A stretch of 32,701 nt of DNA, from positions 1 through 32,701 of the forward strand of contig JAIVJJ010000242.1 of NCBI GenBank assembly GCA_020200095.1, read 5' to 3'. The notes under the pieces were generated by a model. It was not told where the DNA came from and made no database searches. It was given only the letters and a program-made list of their open reading frames with translations. Made by a program: the position numbers and the translations under genes. Positions 17,125-26,413 of this stretch are shown here, in pieces. Every line of letters begins with the position of its first letter. Position 1 is the first letter of the stretch. Source of the DNA: Acidobacteriota bacterium (GTDB lineage: Bacteria; Acidobacteriota; Blastocatellia; Pyrinomonadales; Pyrinomonadaceae).

Positions 17125-19335
17125 ATGGAATCTACAATTCTTTATCTGATCCCGGCATTAGGCATTTTTGGATTAGTTGTGATGGCAATTCAATCTGCAT
17201 GGGTTAGCAAGCAAGCGACCGGTGAAGAAAATATGGTTGAACTTGCGACTTATATTGCTAACGGCGCGATGGCGTTTTTAAAAGCAGAGTGGATAATTTT
17301 AACTTATTTTGCAATCGTCGCGGCAATTGTTCTTGGCTGGTCTGGAACATTAGTTGAAACTTCTTCTCCCGTTATCGCGGTTTCATTTCTTATCGGCGCG
17401 GTATTTAGCGCGACTGCCGGATACTTCGGGATGAATATTGCGACAAAAGCAAATGTCAGAACAACCCAAGCAGCCAGAACCAGTCTTAAAGACGCGCTTA
17501 AAGTAGCATTTACCGGCGGAACGGTAATGGGACTTGGAGTTGCAAGTCTCGCGGTATTGGGTCTGAGTACTTTATTTATAATCTTCTATCAAATCTATGT
17601 TGTGAGCGCCGGCGGTCCGGTAAACGGTGTTGCCGCAGTAAACGGTCTTCCCATGGAAAAAGCGATTGAGGTTCTTGCAGGTTTTTCTCTGGGTGCCGAA
17701 TCAATCGCTCTTTTTGCCAGAGTCGGCGGCGGTATTTATACCAAAGCGGCTGATGTCGGAGCGGATTTGGTCGGTAAAGTCGAAGCGGGAATTCCTGAAG
17801 ACGATGTGAGAAACCCGGCGACTATTGCGGATAATGTCGGCGATAACGTCGGCGACGTTGCTGGAATGGGAGCCGATCTTTTCGGGTCTTATGTGGCGAC
17901 GACTCTGGCGACGATGGTTCTCGGACGCGAGATTGTGGTTAACGATCAATTTAACGGTCTTTCTCCGATGCTTCTTCCGATGGTTATTGCCGGAGTTGGA
18001 ATTATATTTTCTATCGTCAGTTTTTCGCTTGTCAGAATTTCCGATGATAAAGGTAATGTTCAAAGAGCATTAAATATCGGGAACTACACTTCAATTATTA
18101 TTACGACCATTGCCTGTTTCTTTATTGTGATGTGGATGCTTCCCGCCAATATGACTCTCAGAGGTTATAGCTTTACAAATATGGGAGTTTTCTATGCAAT
18201 CTTAGTCGGCTCGATTGTCGGCGCTCTGATGAGCATTGTGACTGAATTCTACACATCTATGGGAAGCCGTCCGGTTAAATCAATCGTTCAACAATCTGAT
18301 ACGGGCGCTGCGACAAATATTATCGGCGGTCTTGCTGTCGGTATGGAATCTACTTTAGTTCCAACTCTTATTCTGGCAGCCGGTATTTATTTGTCTTACT
18401 ACTTTGCCGGTTTATACGGGGTTGCGATTGCAGCCGCAGGAATGATGGCGACAACGGCTATGCAATTGGCAATCGATGCTTTCGGACCGATTGCCGATAA
18501 CGCCGGTGGTATTGCCGAGATGAGCAGACTTCCGAAAGAAGTTAGAGCAAGAACAGATATTTTAGACGCAGTTGGAAATACTACAGCGGCAACAGGAAAA
18601 GGTTTTGCAATTGCTTCAGCCGCTCTGACGGCTCTCGCATTATTTGCAGCCTACGTCGGTCTTGCCGGAATTAATTCAATTGATATTTATAAAGCCGATG
18701 TTCTTGCAGGTTTGTTTGTTGGCGGAATGATTCCTTTTATCTTTTCTTCTCTTTGTATTGCAGCCGTCGGTAGAGCGGCAATGGCGATGGTGAAAGAAGT
18801 CAGACGGCAGTTTCTGGAAATTCCGGGAATTATGGAGTATAAAGCAAGACCCGAATATGAGAAATGCGTTGCTATCTCTACTAAAGCGTCTCTCAGAGAA
18901 ATGATGCTTCCGGGTGCGATTGCTTTAACTACTCCGGTTGTCGTCGGATTCGTTTTCGGACCGGAAGTTCTCGGCGGTTTATTGGCAGGCGTTACTGTTA
19001 CTGGTGTACTGATGGGAATGTTCCAAAACAATGCCGGCGGAGCCTGGGATAATGCTAAAAAATCATTTGAAACCGGCGTAATGATTAATGGGGTAATGCA
19101 GTATAAAGGAAGTGAAGCTCATAAAGCGAGTGTGACAGGTGATACTGTCGGCGACCCGTTCAAAGATACATCAGGACCTTCTATGAATATTCTTATTAAA
19201 CTTATGAGTATCGTAGCCTTGATTATTGCTCCACATATTAATGCCAATGTAAATAAAACTACTCCTCACGCAGAGATAGCTCCAAAAGTTGAAGTAGTAC
19301 AAACAGTTAAAGTTCCTACTGAAAAGAGACTGTAA
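17125..19335 (+). CDS. hppA: Membrane-bound ion-pumping pyrophosphatase, K+-dependent type
   Basis: 736 residues, with about 16 hydrophobic segments. It couples hydrolysis of pyrophosphate to pumping of H+ or Na+ out of the cytoplasm. The substrate motif [18 protein letters not shown] spans 201-218 and DNVGDNVGD 236-244. The residue after GNTT, which is Lys in K+-independent enzymes, is Ala here (A488, in [12 protein letters not shown], with G491), which places it in the K+-dependent class; H+ or Na+ specificity cannot be fixed by eye. Start ATG 17125 has AGGTGG seven bases upstream. The C-terminus carries a family-untypical tail, about residues 700-736, rich in Lys, Val and Thr. A broken second pyrophosphatase gene lies just upstream. 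Confidence 0.95.
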   Translation: MESTILYLIPALGIFGLVVMAIQSAWVSKQATGEENMVELATYIANGAMAFLKAEWIILTYFAIVAAIVLGWSGTLVETSSPVIAVSFLIGAVFSATAGYFGMNIATKANVRTTQAARTSLKDALKVAFTGGTVMGLGVASLAVLGLSTLFIIFYQIYVVSAGGPVNGVAAVNGLPMEKAIEVLAGFSLGAESIALFARVGGGIYTKAADVGADLVGKVEAGIPEDDVRNPATIADNVGDNVGDVAGMGADLFGSYVATTLATMVLGREIVVNDQFNGLSPMLLPMVIAGVGIIFSIVSFSLVRISDDKGNVQRALNIGNYTSIIITTIACFFIVMWMLPANMTLRGYSFTNMGVFYAILVGSIVGALMSIVTEFYTSMGSRPVKSIVQQSDTGAATNIIGGLAVGMESTLVPTLILAAGIYLSYYFAGLYGVAIAAAGMMATTAMQLAIDAFGPIADNAGGIAEMSRLPKEVRARTDILDAVGNTTAATGKGFAIASAALTALALFAAYVGLAGINSIDIYKADVLAGLFVGGMIPFIFSSLCIAAVGRAAMAMVKEVRRQFLEIPGIMEYKARPEYEKCVAISTKASLREMMLPGAIALTTPVVVGFVFGPEVLGGLLAGVTVTGVLMGMFQNNAGGAWDNAKKSFETGVMINGVMQYKGSEAHKASVTGDTVGDPFKDTSGPSMNILIKLMSIVALIIAPHINANVNKTTPHAEIAPKVEVVQTVKVPTEKRL

Positions 19336-19409
19336 AAGAAATTATGTAACTGTTCATTAAAAAATACCCTTTAGGTAAATTGTCGGCGTCCTATTTCTTT
19401 CTAGGTTTT

Positions 19410-19799
19410 ATGCAAATTATCACTGTCAATTCGGTTCAGCGCGAGGAAATGATTGACATTACGCGCGAGGTCGAATACGTCGTCGGCAAACAAAACGGGG
19501 AAGGCGTGTGCGTTCTTTTCACGCAGCACACGACGTGCGGTTTGACGATAAACGAAAACGCAGACCCGGACGTGAAAAGCGATATGCTCGGCTTTTTGCG
19601 AAAACTTATCCCGCAAGACTTTGCCGATTTTCGCCATTTTGAACACAATTCGGATGCGCACATAAAATCTACTTTGGTAGGTTCGAGCGTAACAGTTCCG
19701 TTTGAAAACGGCAGATTGCTTTTAGGCAGATGGCAGGGAATTTATCTGTGCGAGTTTGACGGCGCGAGAGAAAGAAAAATTTTGATGGTTTTAAGATAA
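19410..19799 (+). CDS. YjbQ / UPF0047 family protein
   Basis: 129 residues from ATG 19410; a TTG 30 bases upstream in frame gives a non-family extension (MSASYFFLGF), so I do not use it. The family signature is complete: VLFTQHTTCGLTINENADPDV, then FEHNSDAHIKSTLVGSSVTVP, LLLGRWQGIYLCEFDGARERKI. The conserved His residues and the T-T-C-G segment probably form the active or metal site. Some members have weak thiamine-phosphate synthase activity; the true role is unsettled. It follows hppA by 74 bases without an obvious terminator and may be read through from it. Confidence 0.9.
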   Translation: MQIITVNSVQREEMIDITREVEYVVGKQNGEGVCVLFTQHTTCGLTINENADPDVKSDMLGFLRKLIPQDFADFRHFEHNSDAHIKSTLVGSSVTVPFENGRLLLGRWQGIYLCEFDGARERKILMVLR

Positions 19800-19815
19800 T
19801 ATAGTAGTGCTGAAA

Positions 19816-19897
19816 TATGAGTGGTGAATAATGAGTGAAAAGCAAACTCAATCTAAGCTTGTATCTTAACTTATCATTCACCATTCACAGCTCACCA
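19816..19897. repeat. Intergenic inverted repeat of GGTGAAT/ATTCACC units
   Basis: TGGTGAAT at 19822-19829 pairs with ATTCACCA at 19876-19883, with partial pairing of the flanks. The right arm holds imperfect tandem copies of a CATTCAC-like unit between 19874 and 19897. The region separates the convergent yjbQ and zinc-ribbon genes. The same GGTGAAT/ATTCACC words build the terminator stem at 22093-22129, so this may be a repeat family. Confidence 0.55.
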
Positions 19898-19905
19898 TTA
19901 AAAAT

Positions 19906-20130
19906 TCAATGATGATGTTTGTTCTCTTCAGCTTCACGAAGTTTCGCAACCTCAATTATTTTCGTATATTCGTCAAAGTGAAACATAGTCTCGTCTTTAC
20001 AATTTTCACAATAATACGTGATGTCTTCGCCGAGCCACATATCTTTCATATAAAACGCAATTAAACAACCGTAACAGCGTTGCACCCGCTTGCCAAATTG
20101 ATCGATAATTTCCGCTTGATTTTCCGTCAT
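19906..20130 (-). CDS. Small zinc-ribbon-like protein of unknown function
   Basis: 74 residues. Two Cys pairs, C19-x2-C22 and C41-x2-C44, are placed as in a zinc ribbon. The C-terminus is charged and ends in three His, which could add metal binding. It starts 12 bases after the NAGPA-domain gene on the same strand, so it is probably translated from the same mRNA. I do not recognise the family. The acidic and lysine-rich composition and the compact Cys spacing suggest a cytoplasmic protein or nucleic-acid-binding module. Confidence 0.75.
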   Translation of the reverse strand: MTENQAEIIDQFGKRVQRCYGCLIAFYMKDMWLGEDITYYCENCKDETMFHFDEYTKIIEVAKLREAEENKHHH

Positions 20131-20142
20131 TTAAACTCTAAA

Positions 20143-21207
20143 TTACTTGCGCGGGAAAACTAAAATCGCGGCAGCTACTTTTCTTTCGCCTTCTTTGTCG
20201 GAAGGTTGATTGACGACTTTGCCGTTCAGAAACATCGTCGTCGAACCGCCGCCGTCTAAATTCATCGCTTCAACCGCGCCTAGTTCGAGAAGCATTTCGG
20301 CAAGTTCCTGCAAATTCATTCCGACGCTTATGTTTGGCTGCCTGCCGTCAACCGTAGCCATTAAAATTTTTCCGTCTTTAAGGCGCGCGACAGCCGTGCG
20401 CGGATGGCGTGTCGTGGCAAACTCTTTACCGATTTTTTCTCGTTCCCAAGTGATTTCAATTTTGCCGTTTTCAATCAAAAACGGAACGCCGTCAACAATA
20501 TCTTCGGATTCTGAAAAAAGGTTTTGCTGTTTTTCGTATTTCAAATCGGCTGAATTGCCGGTTTCGAGTTTTCCGTTGAAATTAACTTTCATACCGACTT
20601 TAACAGTGTCAAGAAGCTGCAGTCGTTGTTTGCCGCTGGCAGATAGAACGAATCCGTCGGAAGGTATTAAACTGCTTCCTTTTGCGTCGCGTATTTCAAC
20701 AATTTTTTCTTTGCGAACGAGGATTTCCAATCCGTTTGAATCGGTCAAAGTCGTGCGGTGAAATTCGGGCGTGAAAAGAATCAACTCATCGTCGCGGCGC
20801 TCACGGTTGATTCCCGAAACCTTGCGAGTTTGGTTCTTAAAGCGAGCTTCGACATTCATATTCAATCTGCCGATGACAATTTCTGTTAGATTCGATTTGT
20901 TCAAAATACCGAGCGCAACCCGTTCGCTGTAACTTTCGCTTAAAAGTTTACCGTCAATTTTCAAAACGCTTGTCGCGTCGCCTTGATGAAGTCCCGTCAT
21001 TTTAAAAAATCCGACATTTATTGCGGCAATTCCGCCGTGCCGCGTCGCAATAGAGGAAGTGGTTTCGATTCCGATTGCCGCGTCCAGAGCGTGAACCACA
21101 TCGAGCCGAACTTTCGTTAAATCGAGATTGATTATTGCTTTCGTTCGGTTGCGTGTTTTTAGTTGCCATAATTTTTCTCCTTGATTTACAAATTCAAATA
21201 TACACAA
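20143..21207 (-). CDS. NAGPA-domain (phosphodiester glycosidase family) protein; N-terminus probably frameshifted
   Basis: About 354 residues if begun at TTG 21207, which lacks ribosome-binding support. Domain features are clear: INLDLTKVRLDVVHALD, SIATRHGGIAAINVGFF, RHPRTAVARLKDGKIL, and the C-terminal VEAMNLDGGGSTTMFLNG. Such domains cleave GlcNAc-phosphodiester-like bonds in the eukaryotic uncovering enzyme and occur in bacterial envelope or exopolysaccharide proteins. Family members are exported, but this start has no signal peptide. A TTG at 21241, overlapping the upstream stop, opens MIQRCFLLLPLFVYI in another frame, and removing one base from the A run at 21206-21210 would join it to this frame. 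Middle gene of a three-gene operon. Confidence 0.8.
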   Translation of the reverse strand: MCIFEFVNQGEKLWQLKTRNRTKAIINLDLTKVRLDVVHALDAAIGIETTSSIATRHGGIAAINVGFFKMTGLHQGDATSVLKIDGKLLSESYSERVALGILNKSNLTEIVIGRLNMNVEARFKNQTRKVSGINRERRDDELILFTPEFHRTTLTDSNGLEILVRKEKIVEIRDAKGSSLIPSDGFVLSASGKQRLQLLDTVKVGMKVNFNGKLETGNSADLKYEKQQNLFSESEDIVDGVPFLIENGKIEITWEREKIGKEFATTRHPRTAVARLKDGKILMATVDGRQPNISVGMNLQELAEMLLELGAVEAMNLDGGGSTTMFLNGKVVNQPSDKEGERKVAAAILVFPRK

Positions 21208-21237
21208 AAAGCGGCAGCAACAAAAAACAGCGCTGAA

Positions 21238-21921
21238 TCAATCCGCGAAATTTTCCCAATGCTTGTTCCAATCAAATTTTTCGAGCGCGTGAAAACGCTT
21301 TTTATAATCGTAAAAGGAATTTCCCTCGTAAGCGTAGCCTTGATAATAAAAACTTTTTCCTTTGGCGAGAGCAAAATCAATTTCCAAAAGCATTGTGAAA
21401 ATTCCTAAGCTGCGCGAAGTTTCTTCCGGCTCAAACACTGCGTAAATACCGGAAGTTGCCCTCGCGGCGACATCGAAAAAACTAGCGGCAAGCAATTTTT
21501 CATTTTTATAAGCGCAAATTTCCAATGCTTCGCAAGGCGTTTTTGCCGCATCGAAAGAAAGAAAATCGTAAAGCGAAGCAGGAACGCTGCTTTTAAAACG
21601 GCGTTTGTGCCTTTCAAATAAGTTTTCTTTTTCATCGGTTATTTCTATCGGACGAACAACTGTTTGCAAATCTTGATTTTTCTTAAAAATTCGGCGCTGG
21701 CTTTTTGAAAAAGAAAAATCGGAGAGACGAATTCTGAGAGGTAAAACGCGGCAGATTTTTCCTTCTTGCAGTGCGAGATTGTATCGAAAAAATTGCGTGC
21801 CGAAATGCCTCCAGCCATTTTCCCAAAGAGCGTCCATTCGTTGCGGCGAGACTTTTGAAGCGTAAAATTCTTCATTGATGAAAGAAAATTTATCTATGTA
21901 GAAAAAATTATCTTCAAGCAT
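21238..21921 (-). CDS. Arginyl/leucyl-tRNA--protein transferase-like protein (ATE/Bpt family)
   Basis: 227 residues. The family attaches Arg or Leu from tRNA to N-terminal acidic residues, marking proteins for the Clp N-degron pathway. Typical segments are WENGWRHFGTQFFRY, PLRIRLSDFSFSKSQRRIFKKN, FDAAKTPCEALEIC and the C-terminal GNAT-like YYQGYAYEGNSFYDYKKRF. The N-terminal Cys-rich CxYLP motif found in classical members is absent, so substrate choice may differ or activity may be changed. Its TGA stop overlaps a TTG (21241-21239) that may be the original start of the next gene. No clear ribosome-binding site precedes ATG 21921. First gene of a probable operon with the NAGPA-domain and zinc-ribbon genes. 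Confidence 0.75.
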   Translation of the reverse strand: MLEDNFFYIDKFSFINEEFYASKVSPQRMDALWENGWRHFGTQFFRYNLALQEGKICRVLPLRIRLSDFSFSKSQRRIFKKNQDLQTVVRPIEITDEKENLFERHKRRFKSSVPASLYDFLSFDAAKTPCEALEICAYKNEKLLAASFFDVAARATSGIYAVFEPEETSRSLGIFTMLLEIDFALAKGKSFYYQGYAYEGNSFYDYKKRFHALEKFDWNKHWENFAD

Positions 21922-21953
21922 CGGGTGCGAAAAATTTACGACAAAATCAAACG

Positions 21954-22090
21954 CGCAGAGAAGAGATATACGAATCTAATCCGTGGGTGGAAATCTGTGC
22001 CGCGCGGCAAATTGATGGCGCCGCTCAAGCGTCGACCAAAGATTCGGGTCGAAGTCAGGCTTTGTTCGCAGTGTTGCAGGAAAAATAAAA
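21954..22090 (+). other. Possible 3' remnant of a small gene
   Basis: A frame without ATG runs through this gap and ends at TAA 22088-22090. It encodes a protein-like stretch, EIYESNPWVEICAARQIDG then AAQASTKDSG and QALFAVLQEK. It is open from 21882 but overlaps the ATE-like start there. I do not recognise it; it may be the end of a lost gene or chance. Confidence 0.2.
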
Positions 22091-22133
22091 ACGGTGAATA
22101 ACAAGCGGAAAATCAGTTTGCCATTCACCTTTT
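22081..22133 (-). terminator. Intrinsic terminator of the bactofilin gene
   Basis: On the minus strand AAAAGGTGAAT (22133-22123) pairs with ATTCACC (22099-22093) and, past one bulged G, with TTTT. The stem is followed by a T-rich run TTTTTATTTTT (22091-22081). It begins four bases after the bactofilin stop. Confidence 0.75.
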
Positions 22134-22136
22134 GTA

Positions 22137-22769
22137 TTAACGAGCCTCTGTCTCTTCATTCTCTTCTTCTACGGGTTCAAAATAACTGTTGGATTCTTCC
22201 GTTTCGCTTGTTTCGTAAGGCGAGACCTCATCTGCTTCGGTTTGAGAGTTAGCTTCGATATTGCGCTGTTCGAGCGCCTCTCTCGGTTTAATCATACTGC
22301 AGCTTCCTTCGAGCAGCGCGCCGTCTTCGATAATCAGGCGCGGCGCTTGAATATTACCTAAAATTTGCGCCGTGCTTCCGAGCTGTAGTTTTTCCGTCGC
22401 CACAATATCGCCGTTAACCATCCCGTTGATAATTGCCGCGGCAACTAAAATATTCGCATCAACTCGTCCCGTCGGACCGATAATCAAAGTTCCGCCTTCG
22501 CTTGATACACGTCCGGTTAAATGTCCGTCAACACGAAGCACCGCGTGAAAAGTGGTTTCACCCGTCAAAATTGTTCCGCTGCCGACAAAACCGCTTAAGC
22601 GACCTTCTTTAATGTCACGCGCCATAGATTCGCTCTCGGAGACGATGCGAGAAGATGATTGATTATTGCCCGAACCCGGATATAGAGACTTTGAATTCGA
22701 AGATTGTATTTGCGAGTTGTTCGCGTCGCCTGACTGTTCCGTTCTAGAACTTCTGCCCATTCTAATCAT
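22137..22769 (-). CDS. Bactofilin (polymer-forming cytoskeletal protein)
   Basis: 210 residues. Bactofilins self-assemble without nucleotide into beta-helical filaments at the membrane and organise cell-wall or polysaccharide enzymes. The beta-helix core covers about residues 58-162, with short repeats such as GFVGSGTILTGET, LRVDGHLTGRV, GGTLIIGPTGRV, ATEKLQLGSTAQILGNI and PRLIIEDGALLEGSCSM. Both ends are polar, Ser-rich at the start and Glu-rich at the end, as is usual. GGAGG at 22782-22786 is 12 bases from ATG 22769; the ATG nine bases further in is also possible. Divergent from ttcA and followed by its own terminator, so it is probably monocistronic. Confidence 0.92.
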   Translation of the reverse strand: MIRMGRSSRTEQSGDANNSQIQSSNSKSLYPGSGNNQSSSRIVSESESMARDIKEGRLSGFVGSGTILTGETTFHAVLRVDGHLTGRVSSEGGTLIIGPTGRVDANILVAAAIINGMVNGDIVATEKLQLGSTAQILGNIQAPRLIIEDGALLEGSCSMIKPREALEQRNIEANSQTEADEVSPYETSETEESNSYFEPVEEENEETEAR

Positions 22770-22917
22770 AATTTTTGTAAACCTCCGCTTTTTTTAAAAT
22801 TGTCATTCGCCTGAAATATTATTCGGGAAAGCTCTAATTCAAGCGCAAACCTGAAAATTTATCTTGGTTCGTGCTTATTTCAGAAAAGAATATCTGAATG
22901 AAATTTCCAGTTAGATG

Positions 22918-22923
22918 TATAAT
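22918..22923 (+). promoter_or_regulatory. Possible -10 element of the ttcA promoter
   Basis: A perfect TATAAT lies 97 bases before the ttcA start; the -35 region at the right distance is poor. A start from here would place the palindrome at 22987-23002 in the leader. Confidence 0.35.
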
Positions 22924-22986
22924 AGATGACTTTTTAACAGACTGTCTAGTAATTCTCCGATAGTTGTTATTTTTTGTGGCGCGTGT

Positions 22987-23002
22987 CAAACTTTTAAGTT
23001 TG
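22987..23002. promoter_or_regulatory. Palindrome overlapping the ttcA ribosome-binding site
   Basis: CAAACTT (22987-22993) and AAGTTTG (22996-23002) are perfect inverted copies around TT. The last G belongs to the GGAGG at 23002-23006, so a hairpin or a bound protein could influence ttcA translation. No regulator is known. Confidence 0.4.
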
Positions 23003-23019
23003 GAGGCTAGCGAAAAAAG

Positions 23020-23904
23020 TTGTTTGTAGAAAGCAAGACAAAAACAAAACTGCTCAAAAAAATGGGCGAGGCAATCGGCGATTTTTCGATGATTGAAAAC
23101 GGCGACCGTGTAATGGTGTGTCTTTCAGGCGGAAAGGACAGCTACACAATGCTCGATTTATTGCTCGACGTGCAAAAGCGCGCACCCGTAGAGTTTGAAA
23201 TTCTCGCCGTCAATCTCGACCAAAAACAACCCGGATTTCCAGAAGAAGTTTTGCCGAACTATTTAGAAAGCATCGGGGTTCCATTTCGCATTGTCGAAGA
23301 AGATACTTATTCGGTTGTTACCCGCTTAGTTCCCGAAGGCAAAACTTTCTGCTCAGTTTGCTCGCGTCTGCGGCGCGGTATTCTTTACACGACCGCCGTT
23401 GCGGAAAAATGCACGAAAATCGCGCTTGGTCATCACGCCGACGACGTTATTGCTACGTTTTTATTAAATCTTTTTTATGTCGGACAATTAAAAGCGATGC
23501 CGCCGATTTTGCGTTCCGACGACGGACGCAATACGGTTATTCGCCCGCTTATTTATTGTCAGGAAAAAGACATCGCAAAATTTGCCGAAGAAAAACAGTT
23601 TCCTATAATTCCGTGCAATCTATGCGGCTCGCAGCCGAACTTGAAACGCGCCTGCGTTAAAAAATTGATTAATGAACTCGCCAAGGAAATACCGAATGTT
23701 CGTTCATCAATTATGACGGCTTTAACAAATGTTACAGGTTCACATCTGCTTGATAACGAGCTTTACGATTTTGAAAACTTTGCGCCGCTGCTGAAAAAAA
23801 TTCCGCTCGGACACGGCAGCGTCGAAAAAGAACTCGACGCCGTTTTTGACCATTCCGATGCGGAATTTGCCGAAAATAAAACTTTAGCCGTTCTCGGCAA
23901 TTAA
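23020..23904 (+). CDS. ttcA: tRNA 2-thiocytidine biosynthesis protein TtcA
   Basis: 294 residues. TtcA adenylates C32 of certain tRNAs and inserts sulfur with the help of an iron-sulfur cluster. The ATP-binding PP-loop is SGGKDS (36-41). Cluster cysteines are C111 and C114 in [11 protein letters not shown] and C199/C202 in [22 protein letters not shown] is also typical. Start is TTG 23020, the only in-frame start after the TAG at 23008-23010 that keeps the conserved N-terminus; GGAGG lies 13 bases upstream, a little far. The stop TAA (23902-23904) overlaps the stop of the convergent hydrolase gene within TTAA. Confidence 0.93.
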   Translation: MFVESKTKTKLLKKMGEAIGDFSMIENGDRVMVCLSGGKDSYTMLDLLLDVQKRAPVEFEILAVNLDQKQPGFPEEVLPNYLESIGVPFRIVEEDTYSVVTRLVPEGKTFCSVCSRLRRGILYTTAVAEKCTKIALGHHADDVIATFLLNLFYVGQLKAMPPILRSDDGRNTVIRPLIYCQEKDIAKFAEEKQFPIIPCNLCGSQPNLKRACVKKLINELAKEIPNVRSSIMTALTNVTGSHLLDNELYDFENFAPLLKKIPLGHGSVEKELDAVFDHSDAEFAENKTLAVLGN

Positions 23905-26339
23905 TTTTTGCCGACTGCTTTAGTTTCGCTTTTCGGCTTGAACATTTTATCGTCAATCGCCTGGTTATGTTTGACCTCTTTGATGCGCAAGATAACATTG
24001 CCCATTCCGAGATTCGCCAATTTAATTTTGAAAGGAATCATCACGCCGTCAACCGTCCGGTAATCCGCGTAAAATTCGCTGACCGGGAGGGAAGTTTGCG
24101 ACGTACTGGAAACAACCAAACTTGTTTTCTTTAGCGGCAGAAACGTTTTGGTTGAGATGAAATACTTGAGTTCGCTCGCCTTTTCCGGTTGAATCACAAC
24201 AACGTAAGCGTCTTCGCTGTCCACTTTTTCGACGCCGCGTACTTCCGCCGATTTGAGTCCGTTTTTCCAATTCAAAAAACCGTGAAAATCGCTTTCGACG
24301 CGCACGTCTTCGAGCCGTTTGCCGGTGTACGTTTCGGCGGGCGAAAAGCTGGTTTCCTCGCCGCCTTGCGTGCCATCAAAATATTCTCTGGCAGTCGCCA
24401 TCGGTTTGCCGAGCGCGGTCATCGTTGTTTCGGTAACAGTCATGCCGGGCGCCTTTTCGTAAGTCGTGCCGAAGCCTTTGATGCCCTGACTTTCAAAATC
24501 AAGGTCGAAGGTCATTACGCGCGACGAGAGTTTTCGCATCATTGCTTCGCCGCCGAGCGCGTTAAGGGTTTTCGACATTACTTCGTCAATTGAAATTTTC
24601 GGCGCGTTTGCCGCATCCGCTTCGACACGCCGGAACGCAAATTCGCCTTCTGGCTGCGCGATTGCAATGCCCGTGATTTTGCCGCTCGCGTCGCGCTTTG
24701 TTTTCAAGCTGTAAGAATCGGGTAAAGGCGACATGCTGAACAAATCCTTTTCTTTTTCAGCCAGAGCGTAAGGTTGTTGACCTTCGACGTTAAGCACAAT
24801 TTTTCCGTCTGCTTCTCTAACTTCGACAAATCTACCTTTCGCCTGTTCAGATTCGTATTTGCCGATTAACTCTTTCGCCGTGCCTGCGCGTTTCGCTTCG
24901 GTTTTTCCGTCTGCTTTGATGCGCGGCAGAGTGTAATTGCCCTGCGGTTGTTCGAGATAAAGCTCGCCGTCTTTGAAAGTTACAAAAAATCCGTCGGGCG
25001 CTCCCGTCAATTTATATTTGCGCGCGCCGACATTTTCCAAAACGTAATTCGGTTGACCGGGAACAAGAGCGACGAGTTTTCCGTCTTTGAAAACGATTTC
25101 AACATCCATTCCGGCGGCTTCAAAATGATATTTGCCAATTTCGTTTTCCGGTTTCCCCGTTGCCGCAGCTATTGTGTTTGACGTTTGCGGTTTGCCGAAA
25201 AATGTGTTCCAAACAATCCCGCGCATTTCGTCCGTGAGCGGCGAGCGCGAAACGTTTGTCAGCATCACAAAGCCTAATTTCTTTTCGGGAATCATCGCCA
25301 CCATCGCGTTAAAACCGTCAATCGAGCCGCCGTGATGGACGACTTTCATTCCGTTCCAATCTTCGAGCATCCATCCGAGTCCGTAGGAAGTTTTTCCGGC
25401 GACTTTCATCTGTGGTTTGACGAGTTCGGCAAAACTCTCTTCGGAAACAAGACGTTTGCCATTCACCGAGCCGCCTCCAAGCATAAATTTGAGCCACTGC
25501 GCCATATCTTTTGCGCTCGAATTTATCGCGCCTGCCGGAGCGACGTTCGGAAATTGTTTGAACGGCTGCCTTTTAGTTTCTTTTGTGTCGGGATTGTATT
25601 CGTAGCCAAACGAATAATCTTTTGCCTGCTCCATTTCTTTAATCGAAAGATTCGAGTTCATCATACCGAGCGGTTTAAAAATTCGCTGGGCGACAAAACG
25701 TTCCCAAGGCTGCTTCTGCACCTGCGCGACAATCTCGCCCGCCGCCGCAAACATTACGTTTTGATAGAGGAATTTTTCGCGCAGCTTGGCAATAGGTTTA
25801 GCTTCTCCGGCAACGCGGATAACTTCTTCGCGGCTGAGTTTTCCGGCATACCACGCCAAATCCGTGCGGTTTAAACCTGACGAATGCGACAGTAAATCTC
25901 GAACTGTAATTTTCTGGTCAATCTCGGTGTCGTTTATTTTGAAATACGGCAGGTGTTTTTTCGGGTTGTCGTCGAGATTTAGTTTTCCTTCGTCCTGCGA
26001 CATCACGACCGAAAGCGCAGTGAACGCTTTTGACGACGAACCGATGGCAAATTGCGTATCGGGCGTAACGGGAACTTGTTTTTCAAAATCTTTGTAACCG
26101 TAACCTTTCATCAAAACGACTTCGCCGTCTTTGACAATTGCTAAAGATAAACCCGGAATGCCGAGTTCTTTGCGTCTGGTTTCGAGTTTCTCTTCGATTG
26201 TCGCCAAGCTCTTTTGTAAATCGCTCGAAACCGCCGCTTGCGTTGCTGTTTGGGCGTAACCGACGCTCGGAAGAGAAACGGCGAAAAGCGAAAATATTAA
26301 ACCGAACGAAGGAGCGAATCGCAAATAAATTTTAGACAT
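23901..26339 (-). CDS. Secreted beta-lactamase-fold serine hydrolase with C-terminal extensions
   Basis: 812 residues. A signal peptide ends near residue 29 (VGYAQ). The class C beta-lactamase/penicillin-binding-like domain (about 45-385) has S101-x-x-K104 in GSSSKAFT, the Tyr motif Y192-Q-N194, and HHGG near 336 in place of KTG. Such proteins are usually esterases, D-aminopeptidases or peptidases rather than true beta-lactamases. Two further parts follow: a DUF3471-like beta region (about 395-580), with repeated short strands around [13 protein letters not shown] and [10 protein letters not shown], and a C-terminal domain (about 590-812), with [13 protein letters not shown] resembling lipoprotein-carrier-like domains. 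This long form is rare outside a few phyla. The gene converges on ttcA with shared stop bases. Confidence 0.9.
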   Translation of the reverse strand: MSKIYLRFAPSFGLIFSLFAVSLPSVGYAQTATQAAVSSDLQKSLATIEEKLETRRKELGIPGLSLAIVKDGEVVLMKGYGYKDFEKQVPVTPDTQFAIGSSSKAFTALSVVMSQDEGKLNLDDNPKKHLPYFKINDTEIDQKITVRDLLSHSSGLNRTDLAWYAGKLSREEVIRVAGEAKPIAKLREKFLYQNVMFAAAGEIVAQVQKQPWERFVAQRIFKPLGMMNSNLSIKEMEQAKDYSFGYEYNPDTKETKRQPFKQFPNVAPAGAINSSAKDMAQWLKFMLGGGSVNGKRLVSEESFAELVKPQMKVAGKTSYGLGWMLEDWNGMKVVHHGGSIDGFNAMVAMIPEKKLGFVMLTNVSRSPLTDEMRGIVWNTFFGKPQTSNTIAAATGKPENEIGKYHFEAAGMDVEIVFKDGKLVALVPGQPNYVLENVGARKYKLTGAPDGFFVTFKDGELYLEQPQGNYTLPRIKADGKTEAKRAGTAKELIGKYESEQAKGRFVEVREADGKIVLNVEGQQPYALAEKEKDLFSMSPLPDSYSLKTKRDASGKITGIAIAQPEGEFAFRRVEADAANAPKISIDEVMSKTLNALGGEAMMRKLSSRVMTFDLDFESQGIKGFGTTYEKAPGMTVTETTMTALGKPMATAREYFDGTQGGEETSFSPAETYTGKRLEDVRVESDFHGFLNWKNGLKSAEVRGVEKVDSEDAYVVVIQPEKASELKYFISTKTFLPLKKTSLVVSSTSQTSLPVSEFYADYRTVDGVMIPFKIKLANLGMGNVILRIKEVKHNQAIDDKMFKPKSETKAVGKN

Positions 26340-26413
26340 CTTTAATCTCCGAAAATCTGTTTTGTAGAAATGCTTTTAGTTTTACGAGATAAATCCAAAA
26401 AGGTTTTATTGTT

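Noticed and set aside
20210-20761. Plus-strand ORF of 183 codons
   Set aside because: It is antisense to the NAGPA-domain gene, whose motifs are clear.
21186-21380. 64-codon - strand ORF ending in a hydrophobic segment (RIDSALFFVAAAFCVYLNL)
   Set aside because: It mostly overlaps the ATE-like gene in another frame. The end could be a signal peptide, but the TTG-coupled frame at 21241 explains it better.
25332-25874. Plus-strand ORF of 180 codons
   Set aside because: It is antisense to the beta-lactamase-fold hydrolase and has no family motif.
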